The notes: generated from the letters alone by a model not told the origin. 61,572 nucleotides of DNA from Fibrobacter succinogenes (GCA_902794535.1 CADBHQ010000017.1:1-61572), one strand, 5' to 3'. Numbered from the stretch's first letter, positions 53,401 through 61,202 are shown. Numbers and translations are program-made.

Positions 53401-53752
53401 CGGTAGCGCCGAACAAGGTCGCCCGCTCCCGTGGATCGAAGTTCCGGGATTCACGCCGCCGCAGGTTCACGCCGCGGCCGCAGAAACCGCCGCCGCTCAC
53501 GGCATCATGATCAGTTTGCCCATGCCGACAGCAGCTCCCGCAGCATCAACCGATTCTACAAATGTAGCCGAAGCTACCCCGAGCGCACCTGCCGAAGGAG
53601 CGACCGCGGAAGGCGCTACTACGCCGACAGTTCAACCACAGCCCACGCAGCCGGCACAGCCGAAGGCTGCCGCTATGCCCAAGGACGACGACTGGGATTT
53701 GCCTGAAGGCTTTGACAGCAAGAACGCCTTTGTGCCTATTGAAGCAGACTAA
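50492..53752 (+). CDS. Class A penicillin-binding protein (PBP1A-like)
   Basis: A 1086-residue bifunctional peptidoglycan synthase with an N-terminal membrane anchor (about 8-32). The GT51 glycosyltransferase domain shows IAAEDAGYW (catalytic Glu95) and RQGGSTLTQQ (124-133), then EFYLNQF. The transpeptidase domain has the SxxK motif in LGSSWKPILY (near 480), SxN in ATRSEN (near 538) and KTG in LGKTGTTND (near 854). An insertion of roughly 130 highly charged, helical residues lies between SxN and KTG. After about 1000 the protein ends in an Ala/Pro/Thr-rich tail. The longest frame with family similarity starts at ATG 50492. It is followed by a lipoprotein gene after 46 nt, with no terminator seen. 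Confidence 0.92.
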   Translation: MRHFSKLFKIVAAFALVGLICCIPAYIVVFKILPTQDPDNQFNRSTILQVLSGETRVYYNDGEELLGAFFDANHRVYVPYGDIPANIVNALIAAEDAGYWTHSGFSIYGFTRAMISNIKSGHMRQGGSTLTQQTVKNIFGREERSIKEKGKELINALRMEKHFSKEDILEFYLNQFHVSGTGKGVAIAAQYFFNKELKDLTLAECAFIAGSVKGPFNYDPFIQRNAERREKALARGKERLEYVLGRMVEENYISEEEMNEALAKPLEFNHGNFRFSVSTMLDRIEEKLDGEFFQKKFEAEGIEDWRKAQLSITTTVDARSQDAAKTALQANISGLQMQLGGFVLPKAQFANRAQTARKGDYLYGTVDSIMVDDQGSLKALTLNFGQLKGLVSEAAVKDFAKKAGGDVNKILAPQLKKGAILLVSVMDDKTIDGFAPCQIETEPVLQGALFAIQNGNVVASQGGFHNTGFDRSFKAVRQLGSSWKPILYALALKYHWNYLDMLENDFNVFQFTNQFYFPRPDHKNKGDVVSIAWSATRSENIASIWLLEHLLDKLSLEEFYDIAAVNDMARHEDEDTKKFFERLRDKYGLILKEDTKREIEFTKARDALAERYRLEGKDDKARDVLNLRYGTFNDVAVKQSKKDAKTLSFIKHNYKRYSEILRERQAQELDPTIELPPLDSVVLLNHFTLADMKRLSTMIEPVDSEVDYLDAEHLRYWPDYRRSLAFAEYARFAKEIGIHQKLQKVFSMPLGVNDITLAEISTAYQTLLTGKVFKCLDGDWTDPCFIKEIKNRDGKVIFRNKSESKVVLGDSITSQIAVMLHSVFTNGTARSQYTHITVTSPDKAITLRYPALGKTGTTNDYRNVAFLGALPTYVNEKNGIATDSVIAIGSYVGFDDNKPLKSGRTRIAGASGGLPQWADFAKKEINILGLPEKIDFLDISMLAAGEVPLVLPNERGQLTVDPMTGSIIAGGSAEQGRPLPWIEVPGFTPPQVHAAAAETAAAHGIMISLPMPTAAPAASTDSTNVAEATPSAPAEGATAEGATTPTVQPQPTQPAQPKAAAMPKDDDWDLPEGFDSKNAFVPIEAD

Positions 53753-53798
53753 TTTGTAAGAATTTGGCCGTTAACAGAACTTAGCGAAAGAAGAAAAA

Positions 53799-55004
53799 AT
53801 GCGAATCAAAATCCTTAGTTTGTTATCAGCAAGTGCTTTTGCGCTGACGGCATGCGTCGGCAATGCACCCTCCCCCGAAACAGAACCGACCAACGTTTCT
53901 GCTGCAGAACCTTCTGAACAAGAACCGTCCAGCATTCCGTCGAGCGATTCGTCGCTTCAACCGGAATCTAGCGAACAATCGGGTGTATATTTCAATTCGC
54001 AGGCACTCGATGACCACCGATTGGCTACCCCGGAAAATATTCCGACTGTCCCCGATTACAGCAGTTCTTCGAGCAATGGCCAAACAAGCGCCACAATTTC
54101 CGACCCGTACACAGCAATTCCTGCCATTGTCCAAAGCATTTTTGATTACGCCAACACCTTGTACCAGGCAGGCTATACCGATTCCGCAAGCGCCTACCTG
54201 GAACGTTTCCGCGTCATCAAGCCCTTGTGGGAACAGTGGGAATCCAAGGCCGATTCGATGCTGAATGAATTCGGAAAGACTCGTGCCGAAAAGGCAAAAG
54301 CATTCGAGCCGATGGTATTCCAAATTCAAAACATGAACCGCGCCAATTCCGACTACGGTCTTGTGGCACAAACCGCAGACAGTTTGATCGCGCTAGCCCC
54401 GGGCGATTCCCTGACACAATGGGCCAAGGCACAAAAGAGCGTTGCCTACAAGAACACGCTCACTAAAGCAAAGAAAGAATACGCAGCCATCAAGGATTTA
54501 GCGGACAACCAAGCGCAATTCGCTGAAGCCGAAAAGCAGGCACTTACATTCCAGATGCGCTACCGCGACTTCGAAAACGACCTGTACATTCAGGCGCTCA
54601 TCGACCACATTCGCGAACTGGCGCAGGCAAATGATGCAGCAGCCACTAAGTACTGGGAATCGCACGACCCGGCGCAGGCACTCGCTAAGGCAGACACGCT
54701 CTTGCAAAAGGAAAAGTTCAGCGAAGCCAAGGAACTCCTGATGAAGCTGAGGGCAAGCAAACTCCGCAAAGAAGCCAACGAGCTCTACACAAAGCTTGCA
54801 GACGCTTTCTGCACCAAACAGCGCAAGACAACAAGTCAAACTTTTGCCAAGGCACAAAAGCAAAAGGATGCCGCCAAGAAGAAAAAGTTGTTGCAAGATG
54901 CAATCGCACCGCTTGACAAATGCTTGACGGAATATCCGGACAATCCGCAAAAGCAGAAAGTCGAAGAGAACAAGAAGTTCTTGGAACAGGAATTGGGGAA
55001 ATAA
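53799..55004 (+). CDS. Lipoprotein with long helical region, function unknown
   Basis: The 401-residue protein has a lipoprotein signal with lipobox FALTAC at the N-terminus, then a Ser/Glu/Thr-rich low-complexity segment (about 25-105) and a helical body (about 110-401) rich in Ala, Lys and Glu. Patterns such as YQAGYTDSASAYLERF and KADTLLQKEKFSEAKELLMKLRASK look like TPR-type helices, but I cannot place it in a named family. It follows the PBP1A gene by 46 nt on the same strand, so a periplasmic or outer-membrane partner of peptidoglycan synthesis is possible (inference). It ends next to the convergent small outer-membrane gene. Confidence 0.75.
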   Translation: MRIKILSLLSASAFALTACVGNAPSPETEPTNVSAAEPSEQEPSSIPSSDSSLQPESSEQSGVYFNSQALDDHRLATPENIPTVPDYSSSSSNGQTSATISDPYTAIPAIVQSIFDYANTLYQAGYTDSASAYLERFRVIKPLWEQWESKADSMLNEFGKTRAEKAKAFEPMVFQIQNMNRANSDYGLVAQTADSLIALAPGDSLTQWAKAQKSVAYKNTLTKAKKEYAAIKDLADNQAQFAEAEKQALTFQMRYRDFENDLYIQALIDHIRELAQANDAAATKYWESHDPAQALAKADTLLQKEKFSEAKELLMKLRASKLRKEANELYTKLADAFCTKQRKTTSQTFAKAQKQKDAAKKKKLLQDAIAPLDKCLTEYPDNPQKQKVEENKKFLEQELGK

Positions 55005-55005
55005 G

Positions 55006-55464
55006 CTACAGCTCTACCAGAATTCCCGCCTGCACGTAGGCGTAGCCTTTGCCGTCGTGGTCAAGGAACTGATAGCCGCCCATTACCATGATGGATGAGA
55101 AATCACCATTCTTGATATCAAGGCCACCTCCGGCACGCCAAAACATTTGGTGATTCGAGCCGCATAAATAGCCCCAGTCACCTGTAGCCACAGGCAAAAC
55201 AGTGCTTCCGATAGGCAGGCGAACCCACACGCTACCCGATACCGGAATCAAGCTCACGTTATCGATTTCTTGATAACCCGTGCCAATACCGAAAAAGAGC
55301 ATTTGATCAATCGGATACCAAAAGTGACCGAATATGTTCAAGTTGAACTTGCCCATTTCGCTCACATGATTGACGATGCCACCCTGCACATCCATGGTAA
55401 ATGCACTTGCCGGCATAACGGCAAACGCTAACGCAAACAGAATGGCAGAGAAAATCTTCTTCAT
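55006..55464 (-). CDS. Small putative outer-membrane beta-strand protein
   Basis: A 152-residue protein with a signal peptide (MKKIFSAILFALAFAVMPASA) and alternating hydrophobic and polar strands (MLFFGIGTGYQEI, SVWVRLPIGSTV, FSSIMVMGGYQFL, YAYVQAGILVEL). The small length and strand pattern suit an outer-membrane protein of the OmpW/OmpX kind or a porin-like fold, but no family is recognised. It is convergent with the lipoprotein gene, with one base between the ends. Confidence 0.65.
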   Translation of the reverse strand: MKKIFSAILFALAFAVMPASAFTMDVQGGIVNHVSEMGKFNLNIFGHFWYPIDQMLFFGIGTGYQEIDNVSLIPVSGSVWVRLPIGSTVLPVATGDWGYLCGSNHQMFWRAGGGLDIKNGDFSSIMVMGGYQFLDHDGKGYAYVQAGILVEL

Positions 55465-55531
55465 ATCGCAGTTAAAATATAATCTTTCGTCTCTCGTCTG
55501 TAGCCGTGAAACGGCGTTCTTTCGTCTGATA

Positions 55532-56683
55532 TTACTCGTCGCTGCGGGCTTCGCGGGCCCAACCGCCGCTCTTTTCGGGCTTGAAGGCCATAAAGAAACC
55601 TTTAAGCATGGCGTAGTTCATCAAAAGGAAGTAGTAACCGCTCGGGACAATTTTGAAACCGGCGACCAGCAAGGCAAGCGACATCACACCAAAGAAAATC
55701 TGGTAGAAGAGTCCGCTTGTAAGCAAGAGCGCGTTAGCGATAAACAGCAAAATCAAAATGTGCGGAGAGAACCAGCGCAGAATCTTGTGCGAGAAGAACA
55801 AGTAGGCAAGCAGCGGGTGCAGCGGATTCAACAGCGGCAAATAAGAGAACAAGAAGTTAAAGTTCGCGCGGCCGATACGCACCTTACGGCGGAATTCACC
55901 GCTCGATTCCTTAGACGTCTGTTCAGTACCGATAGCGCTTGTCACGAACGTGCAGTAATAACCTTTTTCAAGCACCTTGGTTGTCACAAAGAAGTCATCC
56001 ATGACGCTCTTCTTGACCGGCAGTTCCGTATACAAGTTGCGGCGGATTGCATAGAGAGCGCCGTTGCCACCAATCAGCATGTCGAGCACGCCTTCGAACT
56101 TCTTGATTTCAGATTCCAAATCCCAGTAAGAACTTTCGCCGCGACCCAGCGTAGAGCCGCTCTTGTCCGACAGAATCAAGTGACCGCAGGCGCAACCGAT
56201 TTTCTTGTCTTGGAACGGAATCACGAGCTTGCGCACCACATTCGGGAAAAACATCGTGTTCGCATCGCAAAAGAGCAAAATGTCATTTTTCGCAATCTTG
56301 TTCAGGCGATTCAGCATAGCGGCCTTGCCCGCATTCTTGGGAGCCTTGACCAGCGTGATCCCCTGCGATTCATAGCGAGCGACAATTTCGGCAGTTTTGT
56401 CTGCAGAGCCATCATCGCCAATCAAAACTTCCAGTTTGTCCTTGGGGTAATCAATTTCCAGAATGTTCTGAATCTTACGTTCAATCACCGCCTCTTCGTT
56501 GTAGGCAGAAATCAGAATCGATACCGTCGGGAGTTCGACATTGCCCTGTTCCGGAGCCTTGCGACGCTTGAAAATTTCACTCACGAACGGGAGCGTCATC
56601 GGGAACAGCAAATAGCCATGCACCAACAAAAAGAGCATCGCCCAGAAAACCACTTGTACGTAAAAAAGGAATTGTTCGTTCAT
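55532..56683 (-). CDS. Membrane glycosyltransferase family 2
   Basis: A 383-residue GT-A enzyme. ATG 56683 overlaps the stop of the thioredoxin-like gene (ATGA). After an N-terminal transmembrane helix (about 5-30) come VSILISAYNEEAVIERK (substrate Asp loop), LIGDDGSADKTAEIV, LLFCDANTMFF (DxN metal motif), and a QxxRW-like region reading EFRRKVRIGRAN. Two or more C-terminal helices follow. These features suit polysaccharide or glycolipid synthases such as cellulose/hyaluronan-like GT2 enzymes, but the product is unknown. It is last in the operon lipoprotein / thioredoxin-like protein / GT2. Confidence 0.9.
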   Translation of the reverse strand: MNEQFLFYVQVVFWAMLFLLVHGYLLFPMTLPFVSEIFKRRKAPEQGNVELPTVSILISAYNEEAVIERKIQNILEIDYPKDKLEVLIGDDGSADKTAEIVARYESQGITLVKAPKNAGKAAMLNRLNKIAKNDILLFCDANTMFFPNVVRKLVIPFQDKKIGCACGHLILSDKSGSTLGRGESSYWDLESEIKKFEGVLDMLIGGNGALYAIRRNLYTELPVKKSVMDDFFVTTKVLEKGYYCTFVTSAIGTEQTSKESSGEFRRKVRIGRANFNFLFSYLPLLNPLHPLLAYLFFSHKILRWFSPHILILLFIANALLLTSGLFYQIFFGVMSLALLVAGFKIVPSGYYFLLMNYAMLKGFFMAFKPEKSGGWAREARSDE

Positions 56684-57177
56684 CGAGACATCCACTCCTT
56701 CTCTTTTTCAAGGAACTGGTACAACATGTATTGCAGCTCTTGCGGCGACATAGAATCAGTCACCGTCAAAATACTCATGCCCTTCGGGGCAACAAGCACA
56801 AAAGCCGGAAGCGCATTCAGTTCCCATACATCAAAATAGCAACGTTGTACCGTTTTCTTTTGGCCGTCGCACATAATGGAATCCTGCGATTCGGCATTGA
56901 GTTTAACGGCATAAAAGCGCGTATTCAAAAGCGAAGCCACCGTGGGGTCGCTGTACACGTTTGCTTCCATCACGCGGCAAGGAATGCACCAGTCCGCATA
57001 CAAATCCACAAAAATCAGCTTCGGTCCCGTCTTCGCCTTTTCAAGCGCTTCGTTATAATCCATCCAATGCACCAAGGATTTTTTAGCAGCCTTCTTGGCA
57101 GGCACCGCATCGTTCAGGGGGGCGGCAAAAGTAACCGATGCGCAAAGCACCACAAGCACCAACAAGCGTAAAATCAA
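56680..57177 (-). CDS. Exported thioredoxin-like protein
   Basis: A 165-residue protein starting at TTG 57177, whose TTGA overlaps the stop of the lipoprotein gene; GGGAGGTG lies about 5 nt before. It has a signal peptide (LLVLVVLCASVTFAA). The thioredoxin fold shows LIFVDLYADWCIPCRVME (active site CIPC near residue 67), a second Cys pair (SIMCDGQKKTVQRCYF) and the cis-Pro loop NALPAFVLVAP. It probably acts as a periplasmic disulfide reductase or oxidase of the DsbD-C/thioredoxin_7 kind. The redox partner is unknown. Confidence 0.85.
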   Translation of the reverse strand: MILRLLVLVVLCASVTFAAPLNDAVPAKKAAKKSLVHWMDYNEALEKAKTGPKLIFVDLYADWCIPCRVMEANVYSDPTVASLLNTRFYAVKLNAESQDSIMCDGQKKTVQRCYFDVWELNALPAFVLVAPKGMSILTVTDSMSPQELQYMLYQFLEKEKEWMSR

Positions 57178-57605
57178 TGTACACCTCCCTTATGCGCAGG
57201 CATTTGAGGCATCATTTTTTTCGGACCGTTTCCTTTCGCCGGCGTATTTTCTGCCGTCGCATTCGGTCCCGGCGGAGGCGCCAGCAGAGAATCGATGCGA
57301 GCGGTTACCGCCTTCTGGAACGGCACCCACTGGCGTTCATCATTCAAGATTTCGTCAGTTTTTGCAAGGAACTGTTCACGCGTATAACCTGCGGCCTTCA
57401 AGGCATCTTGGCGCACCAAACGACCCACCGGGGAATCCTTGCCATAGGTGATTTCAGCCACGCGCAATTCGACAAACAAGTCAACGAACTTCTGGTCGAC
57501 CGAGACTTCGCCGCTACAGCCGCCCATGCCGAAAACAGAAAACAAAAGAAGCGCAACGGCAAAAACCGCACGCGCCCCCATCGTCTTGTTTTCGACTAAA
57601 GCCAT
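57174..57605 (-). CDS. Small lipoprotein, DUF4296-like pattern (tentative)
   Basis: I prefer ATG 57605 (143 aa); a GTG two codons earlier is also open. The N-terminus carries a lipobox (FGMGGC). The body (about 35-105: KFVDLFVELRVAEITYG .. LKAAGYTREQF .. KAVTARIDSLLAP) is helical and resembles DUF4296-type lipoproteins by pattern only. The end is Pro/Ala/Lys-rich. It is the first gene of a coupled group with the thioredoxin-like and GT2 genes and follows the broken ftsY by 11 nt. Function is unknown. Confidence 0.65.
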   Translation of the reverse strand: MALVENKTMGARAVFAVALLLFSVFGMGGCSGEVSVDQKFVDLFVELRVAEITYGKDSPVGRLVRQDALKAAGYTREQFLAKTDEILNDERQWVPFQKAVTARIDSLLAPPPGPNATAENTPAKGNGPKKMMPQMPAHKGGVH

Positions 57606-57616
57606 AGACACCTATC

Positions 57617-58496
57617 TTACTGGTCGTTTTCTTCCAGAGCGTTTTCGAAAAGGCCTTCCACGTATTCAGCCTTGCTAAAAGGCACCAGCTGGTCGATTCG
57701 TTCGCCCATACCAATCCAGCGGATAGGAATCTGCAGCGAGCTTGCAATCGAAAGCACTGCGCCGCCACGGGCCGTACCGTCGAGCTTGGTCACCACAAGG
57801 CCGGTGAGCGGGAAACTCTGGTTGAAAATTTTCGTCTGGTTGATGGTATTCTGTCCGGTGTTGCCGTCGATCACGAGCCACATGTCGTGCGGCATGTCGG
57901 GGCTTACCTTCTTGATTACGCGGACAATCTTCTTGAGTTCTTCCATCAAGTAGTCTTTGTTGTGCAGACGGCCGGCGGTATCAATCAATACCACGTCGCA
58001 GCCGCGGGCCACTGCCGCATTGCAGGCATCAAACGCCACAGCCGCAGGGTCAGAACCTTCCTGATGCTTCACGAATTCGGCACCGCTACGCTCGGCCCAA
58101 GTTTCAAGTTGGTCGATGGCTGCAGCGCGGAACGTGTCGCAGGCCGCAATCATCACCTTCTTGCCTTCGCCTTTGAGGCGTGCGGCAAGCTTACCGATCG
58201 TCGTCGTTTTGCCAGCACCGTTCACGCCAATCACAAGCACCACGTGGGGCTTGCCCTTGAGTTCAAACGGCGGCGGGTCCTTGAGCAGGCGTTCCGCTTC
58301 GCTGCGCATAATGCCCCAAGGCATCAGTCAACAGGAATGCCGCTTCGACGCCCACGTCGGCCTTAATCAGGTGTTCTTCGAGTTCCTCAAGAGTGTCATC
58401 TGTAATTTTGCCTGCACCGACAATACCCTTGAGTTCGCCCATCAAGGCGTCGCGGGTCTTGGCAAGGCCACTCTTAATGGCAGAAAAAAGTCCCAT
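57617..58496 (-). pseudogene. ftsY: ftsY with broken reading frame (SRP receptor GTPase)
   Basis: FtsY docks the signal recognition particle at the membrane. The N-domain starts at ATG 58496 (MGLFSAIKSGLAKTRDALMGEL .. EELEEHLIKADVGVEAAFLLTDA) and then loses frame. The GTPase domain continues in another frame from about 58324: RSEAERLLKDPPPFELKGK, GVNGAGKTTTIGKLA (G1), DTFRAAAIDQL (G2), LIDTAGRLHNKDYLMEEL (G3), TKLDGTARGG (G4), and PIRWIGMGERIDQLVPF. The frames differ by one base around 58310-58335. About 18 residues of the linker helix, relative to E. coli FtsY, are also absent. FtsY is essential in most bacteria, so a sequencing or assembly error is as likely as a real lesion. The GTPase part alone spans 57617-58324. 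Confidence 0.85.
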
Positions 58497-58517
58497 TCGA
58501 AAATTTCCGTAAAATCG

Positions 58518-59099
58518 TTAAACGATGCTTTCGACCTTATCGACCAGGCCGTAGGCCTTGGCTTCTTCGGCGCTCATAAAGTTATCGCGTTCCGTGTCGC
58601 GGTCGATTTCTTCCATGGTGTGGCCAGAGGTTTCAGCAAGAATCTTGCCCGTAATGTTGCGGATACGGAGCATTTCTTCGGCCTGAATCTGGATATCGCT
58701 TGCAGGGGCGACAATTTCACCATGAATGAGCGGCTGGTGAATCATGATGCGGGCATTCGGCCAAGCATAGCGTTTGCCCTTCGCACCCGAAGTCAAAAGC
58801 ACGGCACCCATGGAGGCTGCCTGACCGCAGCAAACCGTAACCACATCGCTCTGGATAGCGTTCATGCAGTCGTAAATGGCAAGGCCGCTAGAAATCACGC
58901 CACCCGGGCTGTTGATGAAGAAATAGATGTCTTCGTGGTTCAGAGAATCCAGGTACAAGAGTTCCTTCACAATACGTTCGGCGCTTTCGTCATCGACACC
59001 GCCCCACAAGAAAATTTTGCGCTTGGAGGCAAGGAATTCTTCAGCCTTCTTCATGATCTCGGAAGGGGCATTCTCTTTCTTTTCGTTGCAATCTGCCAT
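58518..59099 (-). CDS. clpP: ATP-dependent Clp protease proteolytic subunit (ClpP family)
   Basis: A 193-residue serine peptidase of the ClpP fold. The catalytic triad is Ser96 in GQAASMGAV, His121 in ARIMIHQPL and an Asp within DRDTERDNFM; the oligomer helix SPGGVISSGLAIYDCM is present. ClpP degrades proteins with ClpX or ClpA, neither of which is in the window. AAGGATTTATT precedes the ATG. It lies 21 nt upstream of the ftsY remnant on the same strand, so co-transcription is possible. The sequence diverges somewhat from the main ClpP, and a genome may hold more than one copy. Confidence 0.93.
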   Translation of the reverse strand: MADCNEKKENAPSEIMKKAEEFLASKRKIFLWGGVDDESAERIVKELLYLDSLNHEDIYFFINSPGGVISSGLAIYDCMNAIQSDVVTVCCGQAASMGAVLLTSGAKGKRYAWPNARIMIHQPLIHGEIVAPASDIQIQAEEMLRIRNITGKILAETSGHTMEEIDRDTERDNFMSAEEAKAYGLVDKVESIV

Positions 59100-59331
59100 A
59101 ATAAATCCTTTTTGTTCGGGTACAATTTAGAAAATTCAATATATTATCGTCTTTTCGCACCCGTTTGTAAAGCAGGGATTTTAAAGGATTTGCTTGCGTT
59201 TCTGGTATAAAAATTTTTTCAGCAAAAACAGGGGATAAAAACAGACACTTTAGCCCTTTTTGGCGTGTATATAAAGAGGAGGTCATAAAAAACAAAAGGA
59301 CAATATGAATACGAAAAACAACTCGCAAAAC

Positions 59332-59353
59332 TTGAATACGTTGACAAATTCAA
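59332..59353 (+). promoter_or_regulatory. Candidate operator overlapping the toxin-antitoxin promoter
   Basis: TTGAAT-N10-ATTCAA is an inverted repeat whose centre coincides with the -35 TTGACA of the toxin-antitoxin promoter. Autoregulation by the toxin-antitoxin complex is expected for such modules, so this is a reasonable operator candidate. Confidence 0.35.
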
Positions 59354-59369
59354 ACTCTTTACCTATATT
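59341..59369 (+). promoter_or_regulatory. Near-consensus sigma-70 promoter of the toxin-antitoxin module
   Basis: The -35 TTGACA (59341-59346) and -10 TATATT (59364-59369) are separated by 17 nt. The toxin ATG begins at 59375, just 6 nt after the -10, so the transcript should begin at or near that A and carry no leader. Confidence 0.75.
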
Positions 59370-59374
59370 CTAAT

Positions 59375-59671
59375 ATGAAGTTCACTGTAGAAAAGTTGCC
59401 TGCCGCCGCTGCCGAAATTAACGCCTTGGAGCAATCTCAGAAAGAACTTCTGAACAAGGAGTACGAAACAATTGAAAAACAGGGACTAGAATATGTTCGT
59501 GTAAGACCACTTCAAAAAGAAATTTTTGAAATCAAGTCGAATGAACTACGGTCTTTGTTTAAGTACAAGGCAGGAGCGATTATTGTAATTGGAGTTGTCT
59601 TCGTAAAAAAGACACAAAAAACTCCGAAAGAAAAGATTAAACTCGCCATAAAGCGATTGAAGGAGGTTTAG
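59375..59671 (+). CDS. RelE/HigB-type (Gp49-like) toxin
   Basis: A 98-residue protein with the toxin pattern: VRVRPLQKEIFEIKSNELRSLFKYKAG followed by IIVIGVVFVKKTQKTPKEKI, which is the RVL-F-x-G and HGF-x-KKTQKTP arrangement of HigB/Gp49 proteins. Such enzymes cleave mRNA on the ribosome. No ribosome-binding site lies before the ATG, and the -10 element ends 6 nt upstream, so a leaderless mRNA is predicted. The stop codon abuts the ATG of the next gene (TAGATG). Confidence 0.85.
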   Translation: MKFTVEKLPAAAAEINALEQSQKELLNKEYETIEKQGLEYVRVRPLQKEIFEIKSNELRSLFKYKAGAIIVIGVVFVKKTQKTPKEKIKLAIKRLKEV

Positions 59672-59974
59672 ATGCCGTATGTTTATGTGAAAGATTCCGA
59701 AGGATTCGTATTCAAGAAAAAAGAATCGGATGTCGCTGCAGATGAAAAGATTATCTCGGAAAAAGAATATCTGAAAAAATCGGGCATTGCCCTTTACGAA
59801 AAAAAGTTCGGGCACGGCGGTGCGCGCGAAAATGCTGGCAGAAAAACGAAGTTCGCCTCCCCGCTGAAATTTCAGATTCGAGTCACAAAAGAGGAAAAGG
59901 AATTTCTTGCATTCGCAAGGAGCAACAAGCTCAATTTCGCAACTCTGATGAACCTTGCGACAAAACTAGATTAA
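59672..59974 (+). CDS. Partner antitoxin, non-canonical (GGARENAGRK motif)
   Basis: A 100-residue protein next to a RelE/HigB-type toxin. It begins MPYVYVKDSEGFVF and carries GGARENAGRKTKF at residues 49-61. A short strand and two helices follow (KFQIRVTKEEKEFLAF .. FATLMNLATKL), the order of a ribbon-helix-helix DNA-binding unit. The usual HigA antitoxin is an XRE helix-turn-helix protein; that domain is not seen. An AAGGAGG runs into the junction with the toxin stop, so its translation should be strong. The antitoxin role is inferred from position, size and motif. Confidence 0.7.
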   Translation: MPYVYVKDSEGFVFKKKESDVAADEKIISEKEYLKKSGIALYEKKFGHGGARENAGRKTKFASPLKFQIRVTKEEKEFLAFARSNKLNFATLMNLATKLD

Positions 59975-60009
59975 TACTTTTCTAATTTTCGGATTCTTGG
60001 AGGTCTTCT

Positions 60010-61125
60010 GTGAAAAAGTTTTTTGTGTTGTTGACTGTTGCCGCACTGCTTGTCGCGTGCAGTGGTGAATCTAGTAGCTCCGCTCCCGATCCAATCGGTG
60101 AAATCTCGTCGAGTAGCAATGACGACAATGGTTCTGCATCCTCGTCTTCTCAGAAAGATTCTAAAAAATCCAGTTCTTCTGTAGCGGAAAAGAATTCTTC
60201 TAGTTCCGTAAGTGGCAAGAATAGTAGTTCGAGTGTGGTTGAGTCGAGTAGTAGCGCGCGGAATTCTAGCAGCAGTTCTGCTGTTCTGTTTAAACAATGT
60301 GAAGAAGGTGATACTGTTATAAGTGAAATGGGGTTAAATGTGTTTTATTATCGTTGCCACGATAATGAATGGGTTCTTGATTCTACTGTGAATGTTGTAA
60401 AACCCAAGGTTTATCCGAACATGGATAGCGTATTTAATCCTGCGGTGACTTATGGCTCGTTTAAGGATCCTCGCGATGGAAAGGTTTACAAGACCGTTCG
60501 ATACTATATGAAACTTCAAAGCGGCGAAACGACTTTCATTGATTCTTTTACGGTGATGGCTCAGAATCTAAATTACGCAGATACAACAATTGACAGTACA
60601 ACGACGGTTTTTGATGATTCGAAGGTTGAAAAACGTTGCTACCAAGATGACCCTTGGTATTGTGACAATTATTTCGGAGCGCTTTACACTTGGAGCGAAG
60701 CGTTGGGACTTCCCAAAGTGTGTGACAGTGTCGGTGTTGCGGATGACTCAAGATGTAACATAAAGCTTGGTTACGATGCTAAAGTGCAGGGTGTGTGCCC
60801 GGAAGGATGGCATGTGATGAACGAAACCGAATGGAAACATTTTGCTTTTCCACGAGGAATCGATGCTAGTTATACTATGTTGTCTCGTGCCGTATGGAAG
60901 GATGTAAAAAATACGAATTCCAGTGGAATGTCTGTCTTGCCTTATGGGGATGGAACGTATGATTCTCAAAACAGCATGTTTTGGATGGCCCATGAATTTA
61001 AAGAAAAACCTAAAATGGGCGGTGCGTTTATGATCAATGGTTTCAGTACTTCTTCAGCGAGCTCAAAATATGGGTTCCTTTACGTCCGTTGCGTAATGGA
61101 TGAAGGCGACACTTTCATTCAATAA
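60010..61125 (+). CDS. FISUMP-domain lipoprotein
   Basis: A 371-residue protein starting with GTG 60010 (GGAGG 7 nt upstream). It has a lipoprotein signal with lipobox LLVAC, then a poly-serine linker (residues about 20-95: repeated SSSS with charged insertions). After a short Cys-containing domain, the FISUMP domain (Fibrobacter succinogenes major paralogous domain) spans about 130-371: MAQNLNYADTTIDS, RCYQDDPWYCDNYFGALYTWSEALG, GVCPEGWHVMNETEWK, and GFLYVRCVMDEG. This domain family is characteristic of Fibrobacter. Function is unknown; surface exposure is inferred. Confidence 0.92.
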   Translation: MKKFFVLLTVAALLVACSGESSSSAPDPIGEISSSSNDDNGSASSSSQKDSKKSSSSVAEKNSSSSVSGKNSSSSVVESSSSARNSSSSSAVLFKQCEEGDTVISEMGLNVFYYRCHDNEWVLDSTVNVVKPKVYPNMDSVFNPAVTYGSFKDPRDGKVYKTVRYYMKLQSGETTFIDSFTVMAQNLNYADTTIDSTTTVFDDSKVEKRCYQDDPWYCDNYFGALYTWSEALGLPKVCDSVGVADDSRCNIKLGYDAKVQGVCPEGWHVMNETEWKHFAFPRGIDASYTMLSRAVWKDVKNTNSSGMSVLPYGDGTYDSQNSMFWMAHEFKEKPKMGGAFMINGFSTSSASSKYGFLYVRCVMDEGDTFIQ

Positions 61126-61202
61126 AGTCTTAACAAGAAATCACGTTAGTGATTTCCAATCCGTGTGGCCCCTTTGTTTGATTTCTCGGGTCTGAAAAGC
61201 TG

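Noticed and set aside
59304..59372. Twenty-two-codon frame (MNTKNNSQNLNT..) ahead of the toxin gene, with AAAGGA before it
   Set aside because: It overlaps the near-consensus promoter and a dyad and would end at the toxin start; translation is unlikely if the transcript begins near 59375.
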